A stretch of DNA of 64,000 bases, taken from Ralstonia mannitolilytica. GTDB lineage: Bacteria > Pseudomonadota > Gammaproteobacteria > Burkholderiales > Burkholderiaceae. The translations under genes and the position numbers were made by a program. Under the pieces are notes generated by a model. The model saw nothing but the letters and a program-made list of their open reading frames with translations, was not told the origin of the DNA and searched no databases. Position 1 is the stretch's first letter. Each line of letters starts with the position of its first letter. Shown piece by piece: positions 9,328-17,003 of this stretch. The DNA is taken from contig NZ_CAJPVG010000002.1 of the NCBI RefSeq assembly GCF_905397375.1, positions 1 through 64,000 of the forward strand. Direction: 5' to 3'.

Positions 9328-10794
9328 TCAGCGCTTGGCAGATTGCGCTGCGGCCTTTGCGGGCGCCGTCCTGGCGACGCGCGCCGGCAGCGCGGTGATG
9401 TCGCTCGAGCCGCTGGCCGTGAGGAGCGTGTTCACCTGGATCACGTCTGCCTCGCTGAGTGTGCCGGCCGCGGACTTGAGCCGCAGGCCGTTGACGATCG
9501 TGTCGTAACGCGCGCGCGCGAGGTCACGCCGGGCCTGGAAGAGCTGCGCCTGCGCGTTGAGCACATCGGTGCCGATACGCACGCCGACACCGTAGGCGAG
9601 CTGGTTCGACTCATACGCCGTGCGTGCCGAGAGTTCGGCGGCTTCCAGCGCCTTCACCTGGGCCAATCCCGCAATCACGCCGATATACGCTTGCCGGGCG
9701 CCTTGCTCGGCAGAGCGGCGGGCGAATTCGAGGTCGTTCGCGGCCTTGGTCTCCAGTGCGATGTTCTCGCGCACGCGCGACTGGATCGCCCCACCCGCAA
9801 AGATCGGGATGGACACCTGCACCCCGATCTGCGAGCTGTCAAAGCGCGCGCCGCCGGGCAGCGAAGGCAGGTACTGGTTGCCGCTGGCATTCGTGTGGCC
9901 GGTCTGCGCGACGAGGTCCACGGAGGGCAGGTGGCCGGCCGCGGCCTTCTTCACATCGCGTTCGGCGCTCTGCAGGTTGTACTGCGCCAGCGCGACCTGC
10001 AGGTTGCCGGTGCGCGCTTGGTCCACCCACGGTTCGGCGGCAGCGGGCTCCGGTTGCGGCAACGTGGCTCCGGCGCGAACGCCTGCCAGCGTGCCGACGG
10101 GTTCGCCCACGATCTGCCTCAGCGCCGACTGCTTGACCTCAAGGTCGCTGCGCGCGGCGATGACGCTGGCTTCGATCGCGTCGCGGCGGGCCTGCGCGTC
10201 GTTCGCATCGGTGATGTTGGCGTTACCGACGTCGAAGTTGCGGCGCGCCTGTTCGTACTGCTGCTGGATCGCATCGCGCTGCGCGAGCGCGAGCTGCAGC
10301 GTGTCCTGGGCGTTGAGCACGTCGAAGTACGCCTGCGCCGTCCGGGTGATGAGGTCGAGCTGCGCTTGCGCGAGCGATGCTTCGGCGGCCTGGGCGGCAA
10401 TCTCGCCTTGCTTGTAGGTCTCCCAGCGGTCCCAGCGGAACAGCGGCTGCGAAAGCGACAGCGTCCAGCCCGTCGACGAGAACGTCTTGTTGAAATCGAC
10501 CGGCGCGTTCTGATCGAAGATGATGCGCGTCGTGCTCCACGCACCGCCCACCTGCGGCAGCAGGCCGGCGCGGCCCTGCGTGAGCTTCTCGCGCTGCGCG
10601 AGCGACTGCGCGCGCGCCGACGCGAATTGCGGATCGTTGGCCAGCGCGGCGCGGTAGGCGGAAAGCAGATCGGTCGCGGCCGCTGCGCCCGCCGGGGCCT
10701 GGGCCCAAGCGAACATCGGCATCATCGACGCGCACAGCACAACAAGTGCACCGCGCGCGACCATCCGCGTGCGGCTACTGCGAGCAACAGTCAT
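9328..10794 (-). CDS. tolC: TolC-family outer membrane efflux/secretion channel
   Basis: An outer-membrane channel for type I secretion or drug efflux. The 488-residue protein has a signal peptide cut near AWAQA and two repeats of the outer membrane efflux protein domain with long heptad-rich helices. Family hallmarks are visible: DLLSAYRAALANDPQFASARAQ at the mature start, LSQPLFRWDRWETY, YFDVLNAQDTL, and in the second half IPIFAGGAIQSRV and YGVGVRIGTDVLNAQAQLFQARRDLA. I start it at 10794, where a run of G precedes ATG; an in-frame start at 10866 would put 24 unlikely residues before the signal peptide. The rhodanese and PIMT genes lie just upstream on the same strand. Confidence 0.92.
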   Translation of the reverse strand: MTVARSSRTRMVARGALVVLCASMMPMFAWAQAPAGAAAATDLLSAYRAALANDPQFASARAQSLAQREKLTQGRAGLLPQVGGAWSTTRIIFDQNAPVDFNKTFSSTGWTLSLSQPLFRWDRWETYKQGEIAAQAAEASLAQAQLDLITRTAQAYFDVLNAQDTLQLALAQRDAIQQQYEQARRNFDVGNANITDANDAQARRDAIEASVIAARSDLEVKQSALRQIVGEPVGTLAGVRAGATLPQPEPAAAEPWVDQARTGNLQVALAQYNLQSAERDVKKAAAGHLPSVDLVAQTGHTNASGNQYLPSLPGGARFDSSQIGVQVSIPIFAGGAIQSRVRENIALETKAANDLEFARRSAEQGARQAYIGVIAGLAQVKALEAAELSARTAYESNQLAYGVGVRIGTDVLNAQAQLFQARRDLARARYDTIVNGLRLKSAAGTLSEADVIQVNTLLTASGSSDITALPARVARTAPAKAAAQSAKR

Positions 10795-10866
10795 AAAGCC
10801 CCCGAGCGAGGAAAACGTTCGGAAGGCAGCGCGGACCACCGGGCGTGGTCCGCGTGGCTTCCCCAA

Positions 10867-11199
10867 TCAGTACGTCGTCATCTGCGGGTCCACCTGGTTG
10901 GCCCAGGCATGGACGCCGCCCTGCAGGTTGTAGACGCGGGCCGGATCGAAGCCCGCACGCGTGATCAGAAACTGCGCAACCTGCGCGCTGCGTCCGCCGT
11001 GGTGGCAGATGCAGACGATGTCTTGGTCAGCATCCAGCTCGCCCGCACGTGCAGGAATCTGGTCCATCGGGATATGCGTGATCCCGGGCAGGGCACAGAT
11101 TTCGAGCTCTTCCGCCCAGCGCACGTCGAGCAGGACGGGCTTCGCGCGCGATGCGTCGGCGAGCCATTGGGCGAGGGCGGTGGGAGCGAGCTGTTGCAT
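10867..11199 (-). CDS. Single-domain rhodanese (thiosulfate sulfurtransferase-like)
   Basis: A 110-residue rhodanese domain, GlpE/PspE-like in size. The active-site loop is CHHGGRS (residues about 70-76) with the catalytic Cys in place. The N-terminal LLDVRWAEELEICALPGITHIPMDQI and C-terminal VYNLQGGVHAWANQVD are typical. It could move sulfane sulfur to cyanide or a protein thiol; the physiological acceptor is not known. It sits between PIMT and tolC on the same strand, 25 nt after the PIMT stop, so co-transcription is likely. Confidence 0.88.
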   Translation of the reverse strand: MQQLAPTALAQWLADASRAKPVLLDVRWAEELEICALPGITHIPMDQIPARAGELDADQDIVCICHHGGRSAQVAQFLITRAGFDPARVYNLQGGVHAWANQVDPQMTTY

Positions 11200-11224
11200 G
11201 GTGATTGGGGCAGTCGGGGCGGGG

Positions 11225-11875
11225 TCAGAAGCGGAAGTGCGAGGGCGCGGGAATTCCGACCAGCGGTGCCACGTACGTCTCGAACAGGTTGCGCGTCTGG
11301 TATTCGGTGTTCGAGATGCGCGTGATGAGCTGCGCTTCCATGACCGGCGCGCCGCCGACGAAGATCGACAGGCGGCCACCCACCTTGAGCTGCTTGAGCA
11401 GCGCTTCCGGCACGGCCGGCACCGAGCCCGACACGCAGATCACGTCGTAGAGGCCATCGCCCCAGCCTTGGGCGCCGCTGGCTTCGACGACGTCGACGTT
11501 CGTCACGCCGTTGCGCGAGAGGTTGTCGCGTGCAAAGGCGACGAGTTCGGGCACGACGTCCAGCGTGGTGACCTGGCGGCCGCGATGCGCCAGCAGGGCT
11601 GCCATGTAGCCGGAGCCGGCTCCCACTTCGAGCACGTCTTCATGCTTGCGCACGGCCAGTTCCTGCAGCACGCGGGCCTCCACGCGCGGGGCCAGCATGT
11701 TCTGGCCGCCGGGCAGCGGGATTTCCATGTCGACGAAGGCCAGCGCGCGGTAGGCCTCAGGCACGTAGTGCTCGCGCTTGACGACCGTCAGCAGGTCTAG
11801 CACGTCGGTATCGAGCACGTCCCACGGACGGATTTGCTGCTCGATCATGTTGAACCGGGATTTTTCGATGTCCAT
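11225..11875 (-). CDS. pcm: Protein-L-isoaspartate O-methyltransferase family protein
   Basis: Repairs isomerised aspartyl residues using S-adenosylmethionine. The 216-residue protein has the AdoMet motif I VLEVGAGSGYMAALLA (around residues 79-94), motif Post I VTTLDVVPEL, and the family's PLPGGQNMLAPRV region near residue 53. The start at 11875 is chosen because the protein family begins near MDIEKSRFNMIEQQIRPW; in-frame upstream Met codons would add a low-complexity tail. The TetR gene lies directly upstream on the same strand. Confidence 0.85.
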   Translation of the reverse strand: MDIEKSRFNMIEQQIRPWDVLDTDVLDLLTVVKREHYVPEAYRALAFVDMEIPLPGGQNMLAPRVEARVLQELAVRKHEDVLEVGAGSGYMAALLAHRGRQVTTLDVVPELVAFARDNLSRNGVTNVDVVEASGAQGWGDGLYDVICVSGSVPAVPEALLKQLKVGGRLSIFVGGAPVMEAQLITRISNTEYQTRNLFETYVAPLVGIPAPSHFRF

Positions 11876-11970
11876 GGGCATGCCTTCCATGCGGAGCAAA
11901 TGATGCGAATGAGGGTTTGACGACAAACCCGGCATTTTAGCAAGTCCGGAGGACATTCCGGCAGCGGTTG

Positions 11971-12738
11971 TCATGACGTGGCGCCTTCATCGGGATTGCC
12001 GCGCGTGGCCGGGTTGCGCCAGGGCTGGTCGGTGAGGGCAGGCAGCGGCGGAACCGTCGCGCCGACCGCCGGATTGCGCAGCACGCCGTGCAGCAACAGC
12101 GAGACCACGTGCGAGATGAACGCCCTTGGGTCGAGCTGCCGATGCGAACACGGGCCGAAGGAGTGCTTCCACAGCATCAGGAAGATCATCGGCGCGGCCA
12201 TCGTCAGGGTGGTCAGGTCGATATCGACGTTGCGCAATTCACCGCGCGCCATGCCGCGCTCGAGGATGCGCGCGAACAGCCGGTCGCAGCGTGCGATGAC
12301 TTCCTCGTGGTAGTACTGCGCCAAGTCCGGGAAGTTGCCCGATTCGGCCATCAGCAGCTTGGTCAGGCCAGAGGCGGGGGATTCGCCGATCAGCTCCCAC
12401 CAGCCCATCAGGATTTCGTGCAGCAGCGCCTCGGTGGTGCCCTCGAAGGTGTCGATGAAGGCTTCGCCCTCAGCCAGCGCGGGCAGGAGGTTTTCCTGCA
12501 CGACGGCCTTGAACAGCTCTTCCTTGTTGGCGAAGTACAGGTAGACCGTGCCCTTGGACACACCCGCCGCCGAGGCCACGTCCTCGAGCCGTGTGGCCGC
12601 GTAGCCGCGCGCCACGAACAGGTTCAGCGCGGCGGCAACCAGTTCCTGCGGACGCGCCTCTTTGCGGCGGGTCCAGCGTTTGGCGGAAGACTCGGAATCT
12701 CGATCGGTCACGACGGCAACAACGGTAGGGCGGGTCAC
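11971..12738 (-). CDS. TetR/AcrR-family transcriptional regulator
   Basis: A repressor of about 255 residues. The N-terminal helix-turn-helix domain reads ELVAAALNLFVARGYAATRLEDVASAAGVSKGTVYLYFANKEELFKAVV, typical of TetR regulators. The C-terminal ligand domain resembles the AcrR-type C-terminal domain with GWWELIGESPASGLTKLLMAE. I place the start at the GTG at 12738 because a good promoter lies at 12784-12812, so the in-frame ATGs further out (12819, 12831) would fall upstream of transcription initiation. The operon order TetR, PIMT, rhodanese, TolC suggests it may regulate the efflux channel as well as itself. Confidence 0.85.
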   Translation of the reverse strand: MTRPTVVAVVTDRDSESSAKRWTRRKEARPQELVAAALNLFVARGYAATRLEDVASAAGVSKGTVYLYFANKEELFKAVVQENLLPALAEGEAFIDTFEGTTEALLHEILMGWWELIGESPASGLTKLLMAESGNFPDLAQYYHEEVIARCDRLFARILERGMARGELRNVDIDLTTLTMAAPMIFLMLWKHSFGPCSHRQLDPRAFISHVVSLLLHGVLRNPAVGATVPPLPALTDQPWRNPATRGNPDEGATS

Positions 12739-12783
12739 GCGGCAAGCGCCACTGACTCGCAGATAACTTACTTTCGGGTCATT

Positions 12784-12812
12784 AATGTACGCACGCTGTA
12801 CAGATGGGTCAA
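12784..12812 (-). promoter_or_regulatory. sigma70-type promoter of the TetR operon with an embedded operator
   Basis: Read on the minus strand: a -35 box TTGACC (12812-12807), a 17-base spacer, then a -10 box TACATT (12789-12784). Overlapping the spacer is a perfect inverted repeat TGTAC-N7-GTACA (12786-12802), a size and position well suited to a TetR dimer. The inference is autorepression by the product of the adjacent gene. Confidence 0.6.
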
Positions 12813-12890
12813 GCGACATCGACGCTGTCAATCAGATCAGGGCTCGAAGTGCACGCATTGTGCTGGTGCACAATAGCGGCTTCTGCCTTG

Positions 12891-13169
12891 ATGTCACCGA
12901 CTCGCACGGCCATGGATTGCCGACCTCACTGTGGGGCATGCTGCATCGCGCCCTCGATCTCCAGCCCGATCCCCGGGATGCCCGGCGGCAAGCCGGCGGG
13001 CGTGCGGTGCGTGCAACTGGACGAGGCCAACCGCTGTCGCATCTTCGGCCGGCCGGAACGCCCGGCCGTATGCGGCAGCCTGCGGCCGGAGCCCGACATG
13101 TGTGGTGCCTCGGCCGTGCATGCCATGCAGTTCCTGACCCGGCTCGAGGCCGCCACTGCAAGCTCCTGA
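12891..13169 (+). CDS. YkgJ-family cysteine cluster protein
   Basis: A small protein (about 92 residues) with the YkgJ-type cysteine pattern: CRPHCGACC, then GVRCVQLDEANRCRIFGRPERPAVCGSL and a final PDMCG. The cysteines probably bind an Fe-S cluster or zinc; no enzymatic role is established. Start choice is uncertain: ATG at 12891 or ATG at 12912, neither with a clear ribosome binding site. It is transcribed away from the tetR gene and precedes the DUF1439 lipoprotein by 13 nt. Confidence 0.72.
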   Translation: MSPTRTAMDCRPHCGACCIAPSISSPIPGMPGGKPAGVRCVQLDEANRCRIFGRPERPAVCGSLRPEPDMCGASAVHAMQFLTRLEAATASS

Positions 13170-13182
13170 TGCCTGATGTGCC

Positions 13183-13782
13183 ATGACCGATTCTGAAATT
13201 TCCACGCCGTTCGTGCGCGCCCGCCGTGTCCGCTGGTGGGCGGGCGCCGCCGCCATGGCGGTGTCCATTGCCGCCATGCTCGTCGCCTGCATGCCGACGG
13301 GCTGGACGGGCGACGGCTACACCTTCTCGCGCAGCCAGATGCAGGATGCGCTCGCACGCAAGTTTCCGTTTCAGCGGCGCTTTCTCGGCTTCTTTGACGT
13401 GACGCTGTCCAATCCGCAGGTGGCGCTGGACCCGGCGCGCAACCGCATCGCCATCCAGGCCGATGCACGCGTGGAAAGCGGCCTGTTTCGTGAACCGCTG
13501 ACCGGCCCGCTGGCCGTCTCCAGCGGCCTGCATTACGACGCGCCCACACGTTCCATCCGCCTCGATCAACCGAGCGTCGACCGCTTTGACCTGCAGAACG
13601 TGCCAGGCGGCGTCGGCCCGCAGATCAGCGCGATCGGTTCGCTGATCGCCGGGCAGTTGCTCAACGATTACGCCGTCTACACCTTCAAGCCCGACCAGCT
13701 GAAAGTGGCTGGCATTGCTGTGGAGCCCGGTACAATCACGGTTTTGCCCGAAGGCGTGCACGTCCAGGCCAAGCGGCCTTGA
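13183..13782 (+). CDS. DUF1439 (YceB-like) lipoprotein
   Basis: A 199-residue putative lipoprotein: a basic N-terminal stretch, a hydrophobic core and a lipobox LVAC at about residues 33-36. The mature part, starting GYTFSRSQMQDALARKFPFQRR, matches the DUF1439/YceB layout known from periplasm-facing lipoproteins with a lipid-binding-like fold. Function is unknown. It follows the YkgJ-like gene closely and precedes uppP by 51 nt. Confidence 0.75.
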   Translation: MTDSEISTPFVRARRVRWWAGAAAMAVSIAAMLVACMPTGWTGDGYTFSRSQMQDALARKFPFQRRFLGFFDVTLSNPQVALDPARNRIAIQADARVESGLFREPLTGPLAVSSGLHYDAPTRSIRLDQPSVDRFDLQNVPGGVGPQISAIGSLIAGQLLNDYAVYTFKPDQLKVAGIAVEPGTITVLPEGVHVQAKRP

Positions 13783-13833
13783 ACCCGGTGCACCCCTCAG
13801 CGCTTCGTTTTTCTTCCCCTGTTTGCTCACTGC

Positions 13834-14715
13834 ATGGACATCGCACTCGCCATCAAAGCGCTGATTCTCGGCATCGTCGAAGGCCTGACCGAGTTCCTTC
13901 CCATCTCCAGCACCGGTCACCTGATCCTCGCCGGCCAATTGCTCGACTTCAATGACGAGAAAGGCAAGATCTTCGAGATCGTGATCCAGTTCGGTGCCAT
14001 CCTGGCGGTGTGCTGGGAGTTCCGCCACAAGATCATCGACGTGGTGAAGGGCCTGCCGAACGACCCGCGGCAGCAGCGCTTCGCGATCAATGTGATCGTG
14101 GCGACGATTCCTGCGATCACGCTCGCGCTGATCTTCGGCAAGGCCATCAAGGCGCATCTGTTCAACCCCATCGTGGTGGCGTCGGCGTTCATCGTCGGCG
14201 GTTTCGTGATCCTGTGGGCGGAATGGCGCGAGCGCCATCGCGGCGAAACGCACGACCCGCGCGCCAATGCGCTGCTCGAAGCGGCCAAGGCCGGCGCGCC
14301 GCGCATCGAGACGCTGGACGACCTGCGCATCTCCGATGCCATCAAGGTGGGCTTCGCGCAGTGCTTTGCGCTGATCCCGGGCACGTCGCGTTCGGGTGCG
14401 ACCATCATCGGCGGCCTGCTGTTCGGGCTGTCGCGCAAGGTAGCGACGGAGTTCTCGTTCTTCCTCGCGATTCCGGTCATCTTCGGTGCGACGGTCTACG
14501 AGATGTACAAGTCGCGCGCGCTGCTGTCGGCCGACGACCTCTCGATCTTCGCGGTGGGCTTCGTGGCGGCGTTCATCTCGGCATTCTTCTGCGTGCGCTG
14601 GCTGCTGAAGTTCATTGCCACGCACGATTTCCGTGGTTTCGCGTGGTATCGGATCGTCTTCGGCATCATCGTGCTGGTGACGGCGTACACGCACCTCATC
14701 GCCTGGCAGCCCTAA
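13834..14715 (+). CDS. uppP: Undecaprenyl-diphosphatase
   Basis: Dephosphorylates undecaprenyl pyrophosphate to recycle the lipid carrier for peptidoglycan and O-antigen; overproduction gives bacitracin resistance. The 293-residue integral membrane protein carries the BacA/UppP signatures GIVEGLTEFLPISSTGHLIL (residues about 13-32) and PGTSRSGATIIGGLLFGLSR (about 184-203), which hold the conserved Glu, Ser and Arg of the active site. It has around eight hydrophobic segments. Confidence 0.95.
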   Translation: MDIALAIKALILGIVEGLTEFLPISSTGHLILAGQLLDFNDEKGKIFEIVIQFGAILAVCWEFRHKIIDVVKGLPNDPRQQRFAINVIVATIPAITLALIFGKAIKAHLFNPIVVASAFIVGGFVILWAEWRERHRGETHDPRANALLEAAKAGAPRIETLDDLRISDAIKVGFAQCFALIPGTSRSGATIIGGLLFGLSRKVATEFSFFLAIPVIFGATVYEMYKSRALLSADDLSIFAVGFVAAFISAFFCVRWLLKFIATHDFRGFAWYRIVFGIIVLVTAYTHLIAWQP

Positions 14716-14834
14716 GCCGCCGGCAAGCATTTCCCTTCCTCGGCGCGCGGCTTTCGCGCCGTCTGCACGATCGGGCGGATTCGGACACACTGGCGGTTTC
14801 TTCCGTCAGTCGCTGACAACCGGATCGCCTGATC

Positions 14835-15947
14835 ATGAGTGCACTTTTCCAGCCTTTTTCCCTGCGCGGTCTCACGCTCGAGAACCGCATCGTCATCTCG
14901 CCCATGTGCCAGTATTCGGCCGACAACGGCCGGGCGGCAGCATGGCACCACACGCACCTGGGCAGCCTGTCGCTGTCGGGTGCAGGCTTGCTCATGATCG
15001 AGGCGACGGCCGTGTCGCCCGAGGGCCGTATCACTCACGGCTGCCTGGGTTTGTGGGACGACGCAACCGAGGCGGCGCTGGAGCGCACGCTTGCGGCCAT
15101 TCGCCACAACGCGCTGGTGCCGCTCGGCATGCAGATCGCACATGCCGGCCGCAAGGCGTCAAGCGCGCGCCCGTGGGAGGGCGGCGCGCTGCTGCCGCTG
15201 GACGCTGGCGGCTGGGAGACGATGGGCCCCTCCGCATTGCCGCAGCGCCCCGAAGAACGCGCCCCGCGCGAGATGACCGATGCCGACCTCGCCCGCGTGC
15301 GCGAGCAGTTTGTGGAGACCGCCCGCCGTGCTGTGCGCCTTGGCATGGCGGCCATCGAGCTGCACTGCGCGCACGGCTATCTGCTGCACGAATTCCTCTC
15401 CCCGATCGCCAACCGGCGCACCGATGCGTACGGCGGTTCGCGCGAGAACCGCATGCGTTATCCGCTGGAGATTTTCGATGCCGTGCGCGCCGTGGTGCCT
15501 GACAACATCCCGGTGGGCGTGCGCGTGTCGGCCACCGATTGGGTCGAGGGCGGCTGGACGCCAGAAGATTCGGTGGTGTTTGCGCAGGCATTGCGCGCGC
15601 GTGGCTGCGACTGGATCGATGCCTCCTCAGGCGGCGTGTCGCCGCTGCAGCAGATTCCGCTGTCGACGGGCTACCAGGTACCGTTCGCCGAGAAGATCCG
15701 CAACGAGGCCGACATCCCGACCATCGCCGTGGGCCTCATCAACGAGCCGCATGAGGCCGAGGCGATCGTGGCCGAGGGTCGCGCCGATCTCGTCGCCATC
15801 GGTCGCGCCTTCCTCTACAACCCGCATTGGGCATGGGCCGCCGCCGCCGAGCTTGGCGCGACGGTCAAGGCGCCGCCGCAATACTGGCGCGCCTTCCCGC
15901 GCCACGCCAAGAACCTCTTTGGCGAGACGCATTTCGGCGCGCGTTGA
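14835..15947 (+). CDS. Old-yellow-enzyme family NADH:flavin oxidoreductase (YqjM/xenobiotic reductase type)
   Basis: An FMN-dependent ene-reductase of 370 residues. The N-terminal SALFQPFSLRGLTLENRIVISPMCQYSADNG has the Cys of the YqjM-like subclass. QIAHAGRKAS, IELHCAHGYLLHEFLSPIANRRTDAYGGSRENRMRYPLEI and the C-terminal ADLVAIGRAFLYNPHWAWAAA follow, placing substrate-binding His and FMN-binding residues where expected. The natural substrate is unknown; relatives reduce alpha,beta-unsaturated carbonyls and nitro compounds. It stands alone between uppP and the convergent trmB. Confidence 0.9.
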   Translation: MSALFQPFSLRGLTLENRIVISPMCQYSADNGRAAAWHHTHLGSLSLSGAGLLMIEATAVSPEGRITHGCLGLWDDATEAALERTLAAIRHNALVPLGMQIAHAGRKASSARPWEGGALLPLDAGGWETMGPSALPQRPEERAPREMTDADLARVREQFVETARRAVRLGMAAIELHCAHGYLLHEFLSPIANRRTDAYGGSRENRMRYPLEIFDAVRAVVPDNIPVGVRVSATDWVEGGWTPEDSVVFAQALRARGCDWIDASSGGVSPLQQIPLSTGYQVPFAEKIRNEADIPTIAVGLINEPHEAEAIVAEGRADLVAIGRAFLYNPHWAWAAAAELGATVKAPPQYWRAFPRHAKNLFGETHFGAR

Positions 15948-15965
15948 TGTGCGCGCCGGCCGTGG

Positions 15966-16739
15966 TCAGCCGCGCTTGCGGAAGACCACGTCCCACACGC
16001 CGTGCCCGAGGCGCAGGCCGCGCTTCTCGAACTTGGTGACGGGGCGATAGTCCGGGCGCGGTGCGAAGCCGTCCGCGGTGTTTTCGAGCATCTGCTCCGC
16101 AGACAGCACCTCCAGCATCTGGTGGGCGTATTCCTCCCAGTCCGTCGCGCAGTGCAGGTAGCCGCCCGGCTTCAGGTGTGCGGCAAGGCGCGCCACGAAC
16201 GGCCCCTGGATCAGGCGCCGCTTGTGGTGGCGCTTCTTGTGCCACGGGTCCGGAAAGAACACGTGGATGCCATCCAGTGTGCCTTCCGCAATCATGTGCT
16301 CGAGCACTTCCACCGCGTCGTGCGACACGATGCGGATGTTGCCGATGTCGCGCTCGCCAATCAGCTTGAGCAGCGCGCCCACGCCGGGCTCGTGCACTTC
16401 CACGCCCAGGAAATCGTCATCCGGACGCAATTGCGCGATGTGCGCCGTGGTCTCGCCCATGCCGAAGCCGATTTCGAAGATGCGCTTGGCGCCGGTACGG
16501 CGGAACGCGGCATCCCAGTCGAGCGGTTCGGTGGCGTAGGGCAGCAGGAAGCGCGGGCCGAGCGCTTCGATGGCACGCTGCTGGCCGCTGGAGGTGCGGC
16601 CGGCACGGCGCACGAACGAACGGATGCGGCGCAGGTGGCCGACTTCCGTGCCGGGGTCGGCGTCTGCTGCGGCGTTGGTATCTTGCGATTCCGGCGTGGC
16701 GTCGTCGGGGCCGGTGCCCGGTTGTTCAGTGGGCTGCAT
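15966..16739 (-). CDS. trmB: tRNA (guanine-N7-)-methyltransferase
   Basis: Methylates G46 in the tRNA variable loop. The 257-residue protein has an acidic N-terminal extension of about 40 residues and then the TrmB core: IFEIGFGMGETTAHIA (AdoMet motif I), DDFLGVEVHEPGVGALL, HDAVEVLEHMI and the family signature VFFPDPWHKKRHHKRRLIQGPFV, ending KFEKRGLRLGHGVWDVVF. It lies directly downstream (minus strand) of the tRNA-Gly 3' end and its terminator, the point where the ICE is integrated. Confidence 0.95.
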   Translation of the reverse strand: MQPTEQPGTGPDDATPESQDTNAAADADPGTEVGHLRRIRSFVRRAGRTSSGQQRAIEALGPRFLLPYATEPLDWDAAFRRTGAKRIFEIGFGMGETTAHIAQLRPDDDFLGVEVHEPGVGALLKLIGERDIGNIRIVSHDAVEVLEHMIAEGTLDGIHVFFPDPWHKKRHHKRRLIQGPFVARLAAHLKPGGYLHCATDWEEYAHQMLEVLSAEQMLENTADGFAPRPDYRPVTKFEKRGLRLGHGVWDVVFRKRG

Positions 16740-16781
16740 GAGGATCCCGGTGCCAGCACTGCGTCAGGCGCAGCAGGCAAC

Positions 16782-16803
16782 AAAAAAGCCGCCGAGGGCG
16801 GCT
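16782..16803 (-). terminator. Rho-independent terminator of the displaced tRNA-Gly gene
   Basis: On the minus strand AGCCGCC, a 3-base loop and GGCGGCT are followed by a run of six T. It lies between the 3' end of tRNA-Gly (ending at 16817) and trmB, and no other minus-strand gene reaches it. The natural reading is that it terminated the tRNA gene before the ICE separated them. Confidence 0.75.
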
Positions 16804-16816
16804 GCAGGCTGTTCGG

Positions 16817-16834
16817 TGGAGCGGGCGATGGGAA
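16817..16834 (-). other. ICE attachment site: 18-bp 3' end of tRNA-Gly
   Basis: The minus strand reads TTCCCATCGCCCGCTCCA: the 3' part of a T-arm, the acceptor strand CGCCCGC, discriminator base and CCA of a tRNA-Gly. Immediately upstream on that strand the sequence departs from any tRNA (no GGTTCGA T-loop, no anticodon arm). Elements of the ICEclc/PAGI-2 family are known to integrate into the 3' end of tRNA-Gly and to duplicate about 18 bp. To the left is chromosome, to the right is element, so this is the integrase-distal junction. The whole tRNA and the integrase gene should be at the other end, beyond the window. Confidence 0.8.
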
Positions 16835-16893
16835 CATCATCGTGTTCCCAACTCGTTGATTGATAACGAGTTTTCCGCACTCGGCGAACCGAG
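16830..16893. repeat. Three contiguous inverted repeats just inside the ICE end
   Basis: Next to the att core lie three perfect inverted repeats: GGGAACA-N6-TGTTCCC (16830-16849, overlapping the core by five bases), AACTCGTT-N7-AACGAGTT (16850-16872, directly adjacent), and CTCGG-N4-CCGAG (16880-16893). Their packing against the recombination site suggests binding sites for integrase or a directionality factor, or single-strand hairpins. This is inference from position only. Confidence 0.5.
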
Positions 16894-17003
16894 ATGGACA
16901 TAATTATGGACTGAAAAACCACGCTTGGTCAACGCGCGCTCCGAGCAAGTCCAGTGCGAGCCATGGACAGCCAGCAGTAGCCAATGTACCCGAGCGCTCA
17001 ACG

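Noticed and set aside
9343..11325. 660-residue plus-strand frame opposite tolC and rhodanese
   Set aside because: Antisense shadow: Arg/His-rich with no family motif, while the minus strand encodes complete TolC and rhodanese proteins.
12832..14790. 652-residue minus-strand frame opposite the DUF1439 and uppP genes
   Set aside because: Composition is that of an antisense frame, and the plus strand has clear lipobox and UppP signatures.
16817..16893. Complete tRNA gene at the ICE junction
   Set aside because: Only the 3' 18 bases are present; T-loop, anticodon arm and D-arm are missing.
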